Shown piece by piece: positions 31,893 to 40,346 of a stretch of 64,000 nt of DNA. The first letter of the stretch is position 1. Each line of letters starts with the position of its first letter. A program made the translations under genes and the position numbers. The stretch covers positions 1 to 64,000 of the forward strand of contig JAUYNR010000006.1 in assembly GCA_030698225.1 (NCBI GenBank), read 5' to 3'. The notes beneath the pieces were generated by a model. The model ran no database searches and was not told the DNA's origin. It worked only from the letters and a program-made list of their open reading frames with translations. The stretch is from Oxalobacteraceae bacterium. GTDB lineage: Bacteria; Pseudomonadota; Gammaproteobacteria; Burkholderiales; Burkholderiaceae_D.

Positions 31893-33358
31893 CCGAGGCC
31901 GTTCTCCTACCGTATCAGCAGGCATGGGTCGCCGACACCTCGCAAGTGTCGGTCGCGGAAAAATCGCGGCGGGTCGGGCTGTCCTGGGCGGAGGCGGCGA
32001 AGTCCGCGCTGCTGGCCGCGCCGGCCAATGGCGTCGATACATGGTACATCGGCTACAACAAGGATATGTCGGAGGAGTTCATTCTCGACTGCGCGTTCTG
32101 GGCCAAGAATTACGGCATGGTCGCCGACGAGATGGAGCAGCTGGTCCTCAAGGATGAAGACCGCGACATCCTGGCGTTCCGGATCCGCTTCGCGTCCGGA
32201 CACCGCATCACCGCGCTGTCGTCGCGGCCGTCCAACCTGCGCGGCAAGCAGGGCCGGGTCGTGATCGACGAGGCGGCTTTCCACGACAAGCTGGGAGAGC
32301 TGCTGAAGGCGGCGTTTGCGCTGCTGATCTGGGGCGGTTCGGTGTCGATCATCTCGACCCACAACGGGGTCGACAACCCGTTCAATGAGTTGATCGAGGA
32401 TGTGCGCTCGGGCAAGAAGCCGTACCAGCTGCACCGCATCACCTTCGACGAAGCGATCGAACAGGGGTTGTGCAAGCGGGTCTTTCTTGCCACCGGGCGC
32501 ACCTGGTCGGCGGCGGCGGAAACAGCCTGGAGCGACCAGATCCGCGCCATCTACCGCCCGAACGATACCGAAGAGCTGGACGTAATCCCGTCCCAGTCCG
32601 GCGGCGCCTATATGTCGCGCTCGCTGATCGAGTCGTGCATGGATCCGACGGTGCCGGTCCTGCGCCTGACCTGTCCTGACGGATTCGAGCAGCGCCATCA
32701 TGCCGAGCGCGAGGCGTTCGTGGCCGACTGGATCGAGGAGCGCCTAAAGCCGCTGATGGATCTGCTGCCAACTGGCATGCGCGCCTACTACGGACAAGAC
32801 TTCGCTCGCAACGGCGACTTGTCGGTGATCTGGCCTCTGCTCGAAGAGCAAAGCCTGCACCGCCGCTGCCCGTTCCTGATCGAGATGCGCAATGTGCCGT
32901 TCAAGCAACAGGAACAACTGCTGTTCTGGATGGCCGACCACCTGTCGCGCTTCTCCGGTGGCGCGCACGACGCGCGCGGCAACGGCCAGTACCTGGCCGA
33001 GGTGGCGATGCAGCGCTATGGCGCGACGATGATTCACCAGGTGATGCTGACCCAGCAGTGGTATCGCGACAACATGCCGAAATATAAGGCCGCCTTTGAG
33101 GACCGCGAGATCACGATCGCCAAGGATGCCGACGTGCTGGCTGACCATCGGGCGATCATGGTCGATAAAGGTGTTCCGAAGATTCCCGACACCGGCCACA
33201 CAACCGGCACCGATGGCGGGCAGCGCCACGGCGACTCGGCGATCGCCGGCGCGCTAGCCTGGTTCGCCAGTCTGAATCCGGGCGCGGTGATTGAATTCGA
33301 GTCGGTCGGCGACAGCCGTATCGGCAGTGGCTACGACGACTATATGGGTGCGCTATGA
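31889..33358 (+). CDS. Terminase large subunit (Mu gp28-like)
   Basis: 489 residues. The ATPase part shows EKSRRVGLSWAEAAK (Walker A region, atypical as in Mu gp28) and GRVVIDEAAFHD (Walker B). The nuclease half includes MRAYYGQDFARNGDLSVIWPL, with the metal-binding Asp, and DTGHTTGTDGGQRHGDSAIAGALAW near the C-terminus. Motor and nuclease for headful packaging. The ATGA overlap continues to the portal gene. Confidence 0.93.
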   Translation: MTEAVLLPYQQAWVADTSQVSVAEKSRRVGLSWAEAAKSALLAAPANGVDTWYIGYNKDMSEEFILDCAFWAKNYGMVADEMEQLVLKDEDRDILAFRIRFASGHRITALSSRPSNLRGKQGRVVIDEAAFHDKLGELLKAAFALLIWGGSVSIISTHNGVDNPFNELIEDVRSGKKPYQLHRITFDEAIEQGLCKRVFLATGRTWSAAAETAWSDQIRAIYRPNDTEELDVIPSQSGGAYMSRSLIESCMDPTVPVLRLTCPDGFEQRHHAEREAFVADWIEERLKPLMDLLPTGMRAYYGQDFARNGDLSVIWPLLEEQSLHRRCPFLIEMRNVPFKQQEQLLFWMADHLSRFSGGAHDARGNGQYLAEVAMQRYGATMIHQVMLTQQWYRDNMPKYKAAFEDREITIAKDADVLADHRAIMVDKGVPKIPDTGHTTGTDGGQRHGDSAIAGALAWFASLNPGAVIEFESVGDSRIGSGYDDYMGAL

Positions 33359-34905
33359 ATAATCTGAACGGTGGAATGGCCGAAACTACAACTGGCGGCG
33401 ATGGCCAGTCGGCGGCGGTTTTTAATGAAGTGTCGATTGTTGCGCGCCAGTTGATTCTGGGCTCGTATGACCGGCTGTTGCCGAAGGATGACACGCTGCT
33501 CACGCGTGGCGGCGGCAACGCCAATGGCCTGAAGTTGTACGACGAGCTGGAACGCGATCCGAAGGCGTGGGAAGTACTGGAAAAGCGCAAGATGGCGCTG
33601 ACCTCGCGCCTTTGGAAGGTGGCGCCGCCGGAAGGCGATACCTCTCGCACGGCCCGCAAGGCCGCCGATATGGTGCGGGCGCAGCTGAATGCGCTGGGAT
33701 TCGACCAGGTCACCAAGGCCCTGCTCGACGCGACCCTGAAAGGCATTTCGACCAATGAAGTGATGTGGCGCAAGGATGGCGCGGAGATCGTGGCCGACGA
33801 AGTGCTGGATCTGGAGCCGTGGATGTTCCAGTTCGCGCTGAAGCCGGATCCGGATGAATATCTGTTCGCCCGCTGCGGCGTGCGGCTGCTGACCGCCGGG
33901 AATTTCAATCTGGGCGAGAAGGTCCCGCACCGCAAGTTCCTGATCCATCGCTTCGGCGCCAAGTACAACAATCCGTGGGGCTTGGGTCTGGGCACACGGC
34001 TGTTCTGGCCGATCTTCTTCAAGCGCCAGGGGATCCAGTTCTGGCTGTCGTTTGCCGAGCGTTTCGGCTCGCCGGTGCCGGTCGGGAAATATCCTAACAA
34101 TGCGCAGCCGGCGGAAAAGGCGACGCTGCGCCGGGCGCTGCAGGCGTTCCAGCAGGAGGCGTCGATCATGGTGCCGCAGGGGATGGAAATATCGCTGCTG
34201 GAGGCGGCGAAATCGGGCATCGATACCTACGAACGGTTGTGCAAATACATGGACGACCAGACCGCGAGCATTGTGCTGGGCAAGCCGGGCGGCAATAGCG
34301 GCGGCCAGCTGGCATCTGCGGTCAACACCGAGAACGATATCCGGCTGGAACTCGTGAAGGCGGACGGCGACCTGTTGTCGGATACCTTGAATCGCCAGCT
34401 GGTGCGCTGGATCGTCGATTACAACATGCCGGGCGCGCCGTATCCGTCCGCCACCCGGGTGGTGGAAGAGCCGAAGGATATGGCGATGATGGCAGCGACG
34501 AAGAAAATCCTGTTCGACATGGGTTACAAGCCGACGCTGGAATCGGTCAAACTGGATTTTGGCGGGGATTATATTGAGGTTAAATCGGCGCCGTCAGGTG
34601 GCAGCGATTTGGCGGCCTTGAATGTCGGTACCGGCGCTGCCGAATTCTCCGATCCGGAGACACCGGCCGATCAGGCGGCGGTCGATGCGATGCTGGCGTC
34701 GCTGGCCGGCGAGCAGCTGCAGGGGCTGATGGCAAAAATGCTGGCGCCGGTGATCAAGGCCGTGCGCGAATCGTCAGACCATCAGGGTGCGCTGGAGAAA
34801 ATGGTCGATCTGTTCCCGGACGTGCCGCTGGATGATTTGCAAGAGTCTCTGGCGCGCGGCTTGTTTGCAATGGATACATGGGGGCGTCTGAATGTCGGAT
34901 TATGA
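33355..34905 (+). CDS. Portal protein (Mu gp29-like, DUF935)
   Basis: 516 residues. WEVLEKRKMALTSRLWKVAP, LKGISTNEVMWRKDGAEIVADEVLDLEPWMFQF and NPWGLGLGTRLFWPIFFKRQGIQFWLSFAERFGSPVPVGKYP are typical of DUF935 portals. The C-terminal 100 residues are helical. It forms the DNA entry ring. It overlaps gpF by 14 bp. Confidence 0.93.
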   Translation: MNNLNGGMAETTTGGDGQSAAVFNEVSIVARQLILGSYDRLLPKDDTLLTRGGGNANGLKLYDELERDPKAWEVLEKRKMALTSRLWKVAPPEGDTSRTARKAADMVRAQLNALGFDQVTKALLDATLKGISTNEVMWRKDGAEIVADEVLDLEPWMFQFALKPDPDEYLFARCGVRLLTAGNFNLGEKVPHRKFLIHRFGAKYNNPWGLGLGTRLFWPIFFKRQGIQFWLSFAERFGSPVPVGKYPNNAQPAEKATLRRALQAFQQEASIMVPQGMEISLLEAAKSGIDTYERLCKYMDDQTASIVLGKPGGNSGGQLASAVNTENDIRLELVKADGDLLSDTLNRQLVRWIVDYNMPGAPYPSATRVVEEPKDMAMMAATKKILFDMGYKPTLESVKLDFGGDYIEVKSAPSGGSDLAALNVGTGAAEFSDPETPADQAAVDAMLASLAGEQLQGLMAKMLAPVIKAVRESSDHQGALEKMVDLFPDVPLDDLQESLARGLFAMDTWGRLNVGL

Positions 34906-35830
34906 CCTGGCGCTAAGCGTAGGCGAGTCGGCGGCGGGTGCGCTGGCAGCAGATACTCTTGCCGCAGGCGCTTTGGCTGCAAATGCTCTGACCGCAGCTG
35001 ATTTGCGCACCGTGTTCAATATGCCGCCAGCAGCCGCGATCGCATTTTTCGAGCGCAAGGGCTTCAAGATATCGTGGGATTGGCAGGAAGTCTGGCGTCA
35101 TGCGCATGCGCAGTCGTTCACCGTGGCGAAGGTGACGCGCCTGGATGTATTGACCGATATTCATCACGCGTTGCTCGCCGATTTGAAGCACGGCGGCTCT
35201 TTTACGGCATTCAAAGACAAGCTGCAACCGCTGCTGGAAGCCAAGGGCTGGTGGGGCAAGCAAGAGCAGGTGAACCGCCAGACTGGAGAAATCCGCACGG
35301 TGACCTACGGCACGCCGTGGCGCCTGGAAACGATCTACGAAACCAACATGCAGAGCGCCTATATGGCGGGACGTTATCACGGCATGATGGCGGCCAAGCA
35401 GTACGCGCCATGGTGGGAATACTCGGCTGTCATGGATAACCGTACCAGACCGACACACGCGGCCTTGAATGGGCGTGTTTTCCGCTTTGACGATCCGTTC
35501 TGGGATAGCTGGTACCCGCCGAACGGTTTCCGCTGCCGCTGCCGCGTGATCCCGCGCACCGACATCGAAAAGGATCGCGGCGACTTCCAAACGTCAAGCG
35601 GTACCGGCCGCATGCAAACCATTACCCAGTCCGTCAAGAAGCCGGAGGGGAAAATCGCCAAGGTACAGGTCACCGGCTACAAGGACCCGGTCACCGGCAA
35701 GGTGCTGACGCCCGATATGGGCTTCGATTACAATCCGGGCGCTGCCGGATCACGGTTGCAACAGATTTACAACGACAAGCTGCAGGCGGCACCGGCAGAT
35801 TTGCGCGATAAGGCGAAAAAACATGATTAG
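34892..35830 (+). CDS. Head morphogenesis protein (Mu gpF/gp30-like)
   Basis: 312 residues. After an Ala-rich N-terminus with short repeats (AAGALAANALTAADL), the SPP1 gp7/Mu F domain is clear: YETNMQSAYMAGRYHGMMAAKQYAPWWEYSAVMDNRTRPTHAALNGRVFRFDDPFWDSWYPPNGFRCRCRV. A minor head protein needed for capsid assembly. The Cys-x-Cys motif is family-typical. Confidence 0.92.
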   Translation: MSDYDLALSVGESAAGALAADTLAAGALAANALTAADLRTVFNMPPAAAIAFFERKGFKISWDWQEVWRHAHAQSFTVAKVTRLDVLTDIHHALLADLKHGGSFTAFKDKLQPLLEAKGWWGKQEQVNRQTGEIRTVTYGTPWRLETIYETNMQSAYMAGRYHGMMAAKQYAPWWEYSAVMDNRTRPTHAALNGRVFRFDDPFWDSWYPPNGFRCRCRVIPRTDIEKDRGDFQTSSGTGRMQTITQSVKKPEGKIAKVQVTGYKDPVTGKVLTPDMGFDYNPGAAGSRLQQIYNDKLQAAPADLRDKAKKHD

Positions 35831-36320
35831 CCTCAAGGTTGATGATCGGGAAGTCACCGCGACCTTGCGCAAATTGCTTGCGCGTTCGCAGAATCCGGAG
35901 CCAGCGATGGCGGGTATCGCGGCCCGTATGCTGGGCGCGGTGGAGGATAATTTTCGTGCCGAGGGCCGTCCTGCCAAGTGGAAGGCGCTGAAGCCGTCAA
36001 CGCTGGCGGCGAGAGCGGCCGCCGGTAAATCAGGGAAGATTTTGCAGCGCACCAGCCATCTGGCCCGCTCGATGACGCCGTTTCATTCCCGGACAGTTGC
36101 CGGCGTCGGCACCAACGTCCCGTATGCGGCTGCAATGAATAATGGCTCCAAACCGCACGAGATCAAACCGAAGAATAAGAAGGCGCTATTTTTTGGCGGC
36201 CGCTTCGCCAAGAAAGTGAAGCACCCAGGCACAGTGGCGCGGCCGTTCATGGTTTTGGTGGATAGGGACAAGGCCGACATCATTCAAATCATGGCTGCGC
36301 ATATCATGTCAGGGACCTGA
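35823..36320 (+). CDS. Virion morphogenesis protein (Mu gpG/gp31-like)
   Basis: 165 residues. SLKVDDREVTATLRKLLARSQNPEPAMAGIAARMLGAVEDNFRAEGRPAKWKALKPSTLAARAAAGKSGKILQRTSHL is the phage virion morphogenesis (gpG/tail S) signature, and the C-terminal HPGTVARPFMVL closes it. Last gene of the rightward late operon and last phage gene on this side; in Mu the protease gene would follow, but here it is at 17486-18631 on the other strand. Confidence 0.9.
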   Translation: MISLKVDDREVTATLRKLLARSQNPEPAMAGIAARMLGAVEDNFRAEGRPAKWKALKPSTLAARAAAGKSGKILQRTSHLARSMTPFHSRTVAGVGTNVPYAAAMNNGSKPHEIKPKNKKALFFGGRFAKKVKHPGTVARPFMVLVDRDKADIIQIMAAHIMSGT

Positions 36321-36340
36321 ATTTTCTCGGGCCTTTTTTG
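36312..36340 (+). terminator. Possible terminator after gpG
   Basis: Imperfect stem AGG-CC / GG-CCT with a small internal loop, followed by six T residues. Weak structure, but placed 3' of the late operon at the phage-host boundary. Confidence 0.35.
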
Positions 36341-36537
36341 TTACCTACTGCGTAACTCTCTTACAATCCAATCCCACTAAGTCCCGTTTTATTTTTGTTC
36401 TTCCCGGATTTATCTCGTAGATACCATAGTATTTATCTCACTCCCCTTCACCCGGTGGCGCGTCTCGGCCCCGGCCGGCCCGCAACAGAGTAAACTGCGC
36501 ACCACGTTCTTTCGCATAGTGCGATTCGAGCGAACTT
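36341..36537. other. Right prophage-host junction region
   Basis: About 200 bp without a gene, between the last phage gene and the helicase. It is AT-richer than both sides and contains a GTTAC/GTAAC dyad (36341-36357) and two copies of ATTTATCTC (from 36409 and 36432). The phage end or the inversion breakpoint must lie here or very near, but I cannot place it to the base. Confidence 0.45.
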
Positions 36538-36549
36538 GTGAGTATCGTC

Positions 36550-38463
36550 ATGTCCGAAACACCTATTCCATTATTTGCCGATTTGAACCTGAGTGCGCCG
36601 CTGTTGCGCGTGCTGCAGGAGCTCGGCTATGAGTTGCCGTCGCCGATCCAGGCCGCCACCATTCCGATTTTACTGGACAACCGCGACGTGCTCGGCCAGG
36701 CCCAGACCGGAACCGGCAAGACGGCCGCTTTTGCGCTGCCGATTCTGTCCCGCATCGACCTCAAGCAGAGCACACCGCAGGCGCTGGTGCTGGCGCCGAC
36801 GCGCGAACTTGCGATCCAGGTGGCGGAAGCATTCCAGCGCTACGCTTCGCACATTCCCGGCTTTCATGTGCTGCCGATTTACGGTGGCCAGAGTTATGGC
36901 GCGCAGCTGTCCGCATTGCGGCGCGGCGTGCATGTGGTGGTCGGCACGCCCGGCCGCGTGATCGATCACCTCGATAAAGGTTCGCTGGACCTGTCGAAGC
37001 TCAAGACGCTGGTACTCGATGAAGCCGACGAAATGCTGCGCATGGGTTTTATCGACGATGTGGAGCGGATCCTGCAGGAAACGCCGGAAACGCGCCAAAC
37101 CGCCTTGTTCTCCGCCACCATGCCGTCGGCCATCAAGCGCATCGCCCAAACCTATTTGCGCAACCCGACTGAAGTCACGATTGCCGCCAAGACCGGCACC
37201 GCCGACAATATTCGCCAGCGCTACTGGCTGGTGTCCGGCATGCACAAGCTCGATGCGCTGACGCGGATTCTGGAAGCCGAAACCTTCGATGGCATGATCA
37301 TTTTTTCGCGCACCAAACTGGGCACCGAAGAATTGGCGGGCAAATTGCAGGCGCGGGGCTTTTCCGCGGCGGCCATCAACGGCGATATCCAGCAGCAACA
37401 GCGCGAGCGCACCATCGGGCAACTGAAGAGCGGCGAGATCGATATCCTGGTCGCCACCGATGTCGCCGCACGCGGCCTGGATGTGGAACGCATCAGCCAT
37501 GTGATTAATTACGATGTCCCGCACGATCCGGAAAGCTATACCCACCGCATCGGCCGCACCGGCCGCGCCGGGCGCAGCGGCGAGGCGATACTGTTCATCA
37601 CCCCGCGCGAGCGGAATTTGCTGAAGGCGATCGAACGCGCGACCCGGCAACCGATTTCGCCGCTGGAATTGCCGACCGTGCAAGTGGTCAACGACGTGCG
37701 CATCGCCAAATTCAAGGAGCAGATTACCGACACGCTGGCCCTGGGCGAGCTGGACATATTCACCTCGCTGATCGAAGAGTACGAGCGCGAGCGCAATGTG
37801 CCGGCGCTTGAAATCGCGGCCGCACTGGCGAAAATGGCGCGCGGCAATGTGCCGCTATTGCTGGACAAGAAGCAGCGCGAGACGCAAGCTGCACCGTCCT
37901 GGTCCGATGAGAGGCCTGCCCGTGCGGCCAGGTTCGACCGTCCCGAGCGGCAGGAGCGGCCGGAACGCAGCGATCGAACCGACCGCGCCGAGCGCCCTGC
38001 GGCGCCGAGGAAGGAACGCTCCGATCGCCCGGCTGACGTCGGCATGCAAAGTTTCCGCATCGAAGTCGGCCATGCGCACGGCGTCAAGCCCGGCAATATC
38101 GTCGGCGCGATTGCCAACGAGGCCGGGCTGGAATCCAGGCATATCGGCCGCATCGACATCCAGGATGACTACAGCACGCTGGATCTGCCGGCCGACATGC
38201 CCAAGGAGTTGCTGGAACACCTGAAAACAGTATGGGTGGCCGGGCAGCAATTGCGCATCAGCCGCGCCGGCGAGCAGCCGGATAGCGCCGCTAAACCCGC
38301 TGGCAGGAAGACTTTATTTGCGACCCCGAAAACCGGCGGCGACAGAAGAGTCGGCGAAAAATCCGGTGGCAAGCCGCCGTTCAAGTCGAAAAGCGATTTC
38401 GTCAATCGGCCAGGCGATGCGGCCAAGCCCAAGCCACACCGCAAGGGCCCGAAGCCGGCGTAA
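36550..38463 (+). CDS. DEAD-box ATP-dependent RNA helicase (DeaD/CsdA-like)
   Basis: 637 residues from ATG 36550; an in-frame GTG at 36538 would add four. All helicase motifs can be read: Q-motif FADLNLSAPLL...SPIQ, AQTGTGKT, PTRELA, VLDEADEML, SAT, and HRIGRTGRAG. After about residue 430 comes a charged Arg/Glu-rich linker, then a DbpA/CsdA-type RNA-binding domain (FRIEVGHAHGVKPGNIVGAIANEAGLESRHIGRIDI) and a basic tail. Likely role: ribosome assembly or RNA decay at low temperature. First host gene after the prophage. Confidence 0.93.
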   Translation: MSETPIPLFADLNLSAPLLRVLQELGYELPSPIQAATIPILLDNRDVLGQAQTGTGKTAAFALPILSRIDLKQSTPQALVLAPTRELAIQVAEAFQRYASHIPGFHVLPIYGGQSYGAQLSALRRGVHVVVGTPGRVIDHLDKGSLDLSKLKTLVLDEADEMLRMGFIDDVERILQETPETRQTALFSATMPSAIKRIAQTYLRNPTEVTIAAKTGTADNIRQRYWLVSGMHKLDALTRILEAETFDGMIIFSRTKLGTEELAGKLQARGFSAAAINGDIQQQQRERTIGQLKSGEIDILVATDVAARGLDVERISHVINYDVPHDPESYTHRIGRTGRAGRSGEAILFITPRERNLLKAIERATRQPISPLELPTVQVVNDVRIAKFKEQITDTLALGELDIFTSLIEEYERERNVPALEIAAALAKMARGNVPLLLDKKQRETQAAPSWSDERPARAARFDRPERQERPERSDRTDRAERPAAPRKERSDRPADVGMQSFRIEVGHAHGVKPGNIVGAIANEAGLESRHIGRIDIQDDYSTLDLPADMPKELLEHLKTVWVAGQQLRISRAGEQPDSAAKPAGRKTLFATPKTGGDRRVGEKSGGKPPFKSKSDFVNRPGDAAKPKPHRKGPKPA

Positions 38464-38477
38464 TTTTTACGCAACGC

Positions 38478-38546
38478 ATGGTCCACGAAAAGCACGAAAG
38501 AAGACCAATGGGGAAATTTCGTGCTTTTCGTGTCTTTCGTGGACAA
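38478..38546. repeat. Inverted GTCCACGAAAAGCACGAAAG repeat
   Basis: Left arm GGTCCACGAAAAGCACGAAAG and right arm CGTGCTTTTCGTGTCTTTCGTGGAC face each other around about 20 bp. A second, single-arm copy lies at 61759-61798. It is directly after the helicase stop and may also serve as its 3' hairpin. Confidence 0.75.
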
Positions 38547-38683
38547 GATTTAGCTTGGATGGAATTTTGCCGGGATCGGATTTGAAAAATTGAAAACCAC
38601 GCTGCTCAGGGTGACCGGCATGAACGATGCGCAATGGGTTCGCATCGTCGCCAACCCGATCCAGCCCAACCTGAACCCCTGCC

Positions 38684-39082
38684 TTGACGCTTCCTGAACC
38701 GATTCCCTGGGTCCATCTGCTGACGCCGTCCGAGGCCGAGGCCTGGATCGACTGTTGCAATTACGATTTGCAGCAGTGCATCCCGCAGGCCGGCGCCAGC
38801 GGCTGCGGCGTTCGTTTCTCGCTGGCCGCAGGCGGCGATATTTTCCTGCACACCACGCAAGAAGGCATTGTGTTGCTGGACGTCACGCCGGATGCGCAGT
38901 GGGCCGCGCCGGTAATTGCGGCGGCCGCCGACATCGCGCAGCCCGACACCCAAATCTGGCATTTTCCCGACGACAAGTTAATCCAGTTCGTGCTGGGACT
39001 CAGCAGCCTGGTCGCATCCACCACCATGGTCTTGCAGCACGATTTCAAACGGAACAGAAAGCGCATCGCGCTGCAGCGCTGA
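38684..39082 (+). CDS. Hypothetical protein
   Basis: 132 residues with a TTG start; an in-frame stop at 38672 excludes a longer form. LPEPIPWVHLLTPSEAEAWIDCCNYDLQQC, then alternating strands (SGCGVRFSLAAGGDIFLHTTQEGIVLLDVTPD), suggest a small alpha/beta protein. A short ORF (38620-38697) just upstream overlaps its start and may couple translation. Not recognised. Confidence 0.5.
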   Translation: MTLPEPIPWVHLLTPSEAEAWIDCCNYDLQQCIPQAGASGCGVRFSLAAGGDIFLHTTQEGIVLLDVTPDAQWAAPVIAAAADIAQPDTQIWHFPDDKLIQFVLGLSSLVASTTMVLQHDFKRNRKRIALQR

Positions 39083-39118
39083 GCTGATTCCCGCTTCGAT
39101 TCCTGTGGCAGTCTTCTG

Positions 39119-40132
39119 CTAGACCCAGTCGCGGTCGCGCAATTCGTTCTTGATATAGGCGTAAAACACCGGCGCTGCGACCACGCCGTGCAGGCCGAAC
39201 AGCGTTTCCATCACCAGGATCGCGGTCAGCAGTTCCCATGAACGGGCATTGACATGCGCACCGATGATTCTGGCATTCAAAAAATACTCCAGCTTATGAA
39301 TCACGATCATGAAGGCCAGTGATGAAATCGCCGTATGCAAGCCGTGCGACAAGGCCACGATCACGATCACCGTATTCGATACGATATTGCCAACCACCGG
39401 TATCATGCCGGCAATGAAAGTGATCGCAATCATGCTCTTGGTAAATGGCAGATGGATGCCGGCCAGCGGCAACACCAGCATCAGGTAAATCGCAGTGAAG
39501 AAGGTATTGATGAGCGAGATCCGGACCTGGGCGAATACCACTTTCTGGAAAATCTGGCGCAAATTGACCGCGCGCTGGTGCAGTGCGGCGGCAAATGGCC
39601 GGTAGTGCACATGTGCAGTGGCGTCCTGCAGCGCGACCATGCTGCCGATGATCATGCCCAGCAGCAGATGGACGATGATGCGCCCGGCTTTCTGCCCCAG
39701 TAATTTTGCCTCGTCCGCGTGTTCGCGCAGCCAGTCGGTCAGCAGCGCACGCAATGCATCGACACCGGCCGGCACATAGTCGCGCACCCAGGCCGGCATC
39801 TGATCGCGCGATGCCTCGATGATATCGGCCAGCTTTTGCAGCAGAGCAGAAAGATTGCCGGTATCGCTGCGCATGAATGCAAACACCGCCCAGATCAGGG
39901 CCGACACGGCCGCCACAATCAGTGCGGACAGCAAGGCGACTGCGATCCAGCGCGCCTGCTGGTTGCTGAATCGCTTGGTAATCTTCGGCGCCATCAGATG
40001 CACCAGCGAATGTACCAGCAGGCCGGAAAACAGCGCCAGCAGCAGGCCCGATTTGAGGACCACAAATAACGCCACCGCCATCAGAGCATAAGAGATTGCG
40101 ACCGGCAACGTGATCGGGTTTGATTTGTTCAT
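39119..40132 (-). CDS. AI-2E family (PerM/DUF20) permease
   Basis: 337 residues from ATG 40132 (a TTG at 40189 is possible). About eight transmembrane segments with the family layout: two at the N-terminus, a soluble loop (SDTGNLSALLQKLADIIEASRDQMPAWVRDYVPAGVDALRALL), then NTFFTAIYLMLVLPLAGIHLPF and FIAGMIPVVGNIVSNTVIVIVALSHG, the conserved P-x-x-G-N region. Members include TqsA and PerM; the substrate cannot be told. Confidence 0.88.
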   Translation of the reverse strand: MNKSNPITLPVAISYALMAVALFVVLKSGLLLALFSGLLVHSLVHLMAPKITKRFSNQQARWIAVALLSALIVAAVSALIWAVFAFMRSDTGNLSALLQKLADIIEASRDQMPAWVRDYVPAGVDALRALLTDWLREHADEAKLLGQKAGRIIVHLLLGMIIGSMVALQDATAHVHYRPFAAALHQRAVNLRQIFQKVVFAQVRISLINTFFTAIYLMLVLPLAGIHLPFTKSMIAITFIAGMIPVVGNIVSNTVIVIVALSHGLHTAISSLAFMIVIHKLEYFLNARIIGAHVNARSWELLTAILVMETLFGLHGVVAAPVFYAYIKNELRDRDWV

Positions 40133-40262
40133 GGAAATGATAAGGGGGAAAGTGAGCGTGATTAAGCCACTGCTTGGGAATAAACTCAATCGAAATAGGA
40201 CTTAGACGCAATTATAGAGGGCAGGGCGGTGCCGGAAATGCATCGCAGAAATAAATATAAAC

Positions 40263-40334
40263 AAGGGGTATAGTGATAAAACAATGCTTTTCCGCATATA
40301 TTTAAAGCGAATATGAAAATACCATATTCAGTAT
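40263..40334. repeat. AT-rich intergenic element, copy A (diverged)
   Basis: Its - strand sequence shares TGCGnAAAA...CATnGTTTTA...TATACCCC with the element at 42946-43005. It lies between two genes both on the - strand and probably overlaps the permease promoter. Confidence 0.45.
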
Positions 40335-40346
40335 GACAAATATCCC

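Noticed and set aside
1-36540. A mom/com DNA-modification operon or a gin-type invertase as in Mu
   Set aside because: No matching ORF is found in the visible part of the prophage; it could lie left of the window.
36321-36540. Exact attR of the prophage
   Set aside because: I see no clear terminal inverted sequence or repeat shared with the left side, so the boundary was not called to the base.
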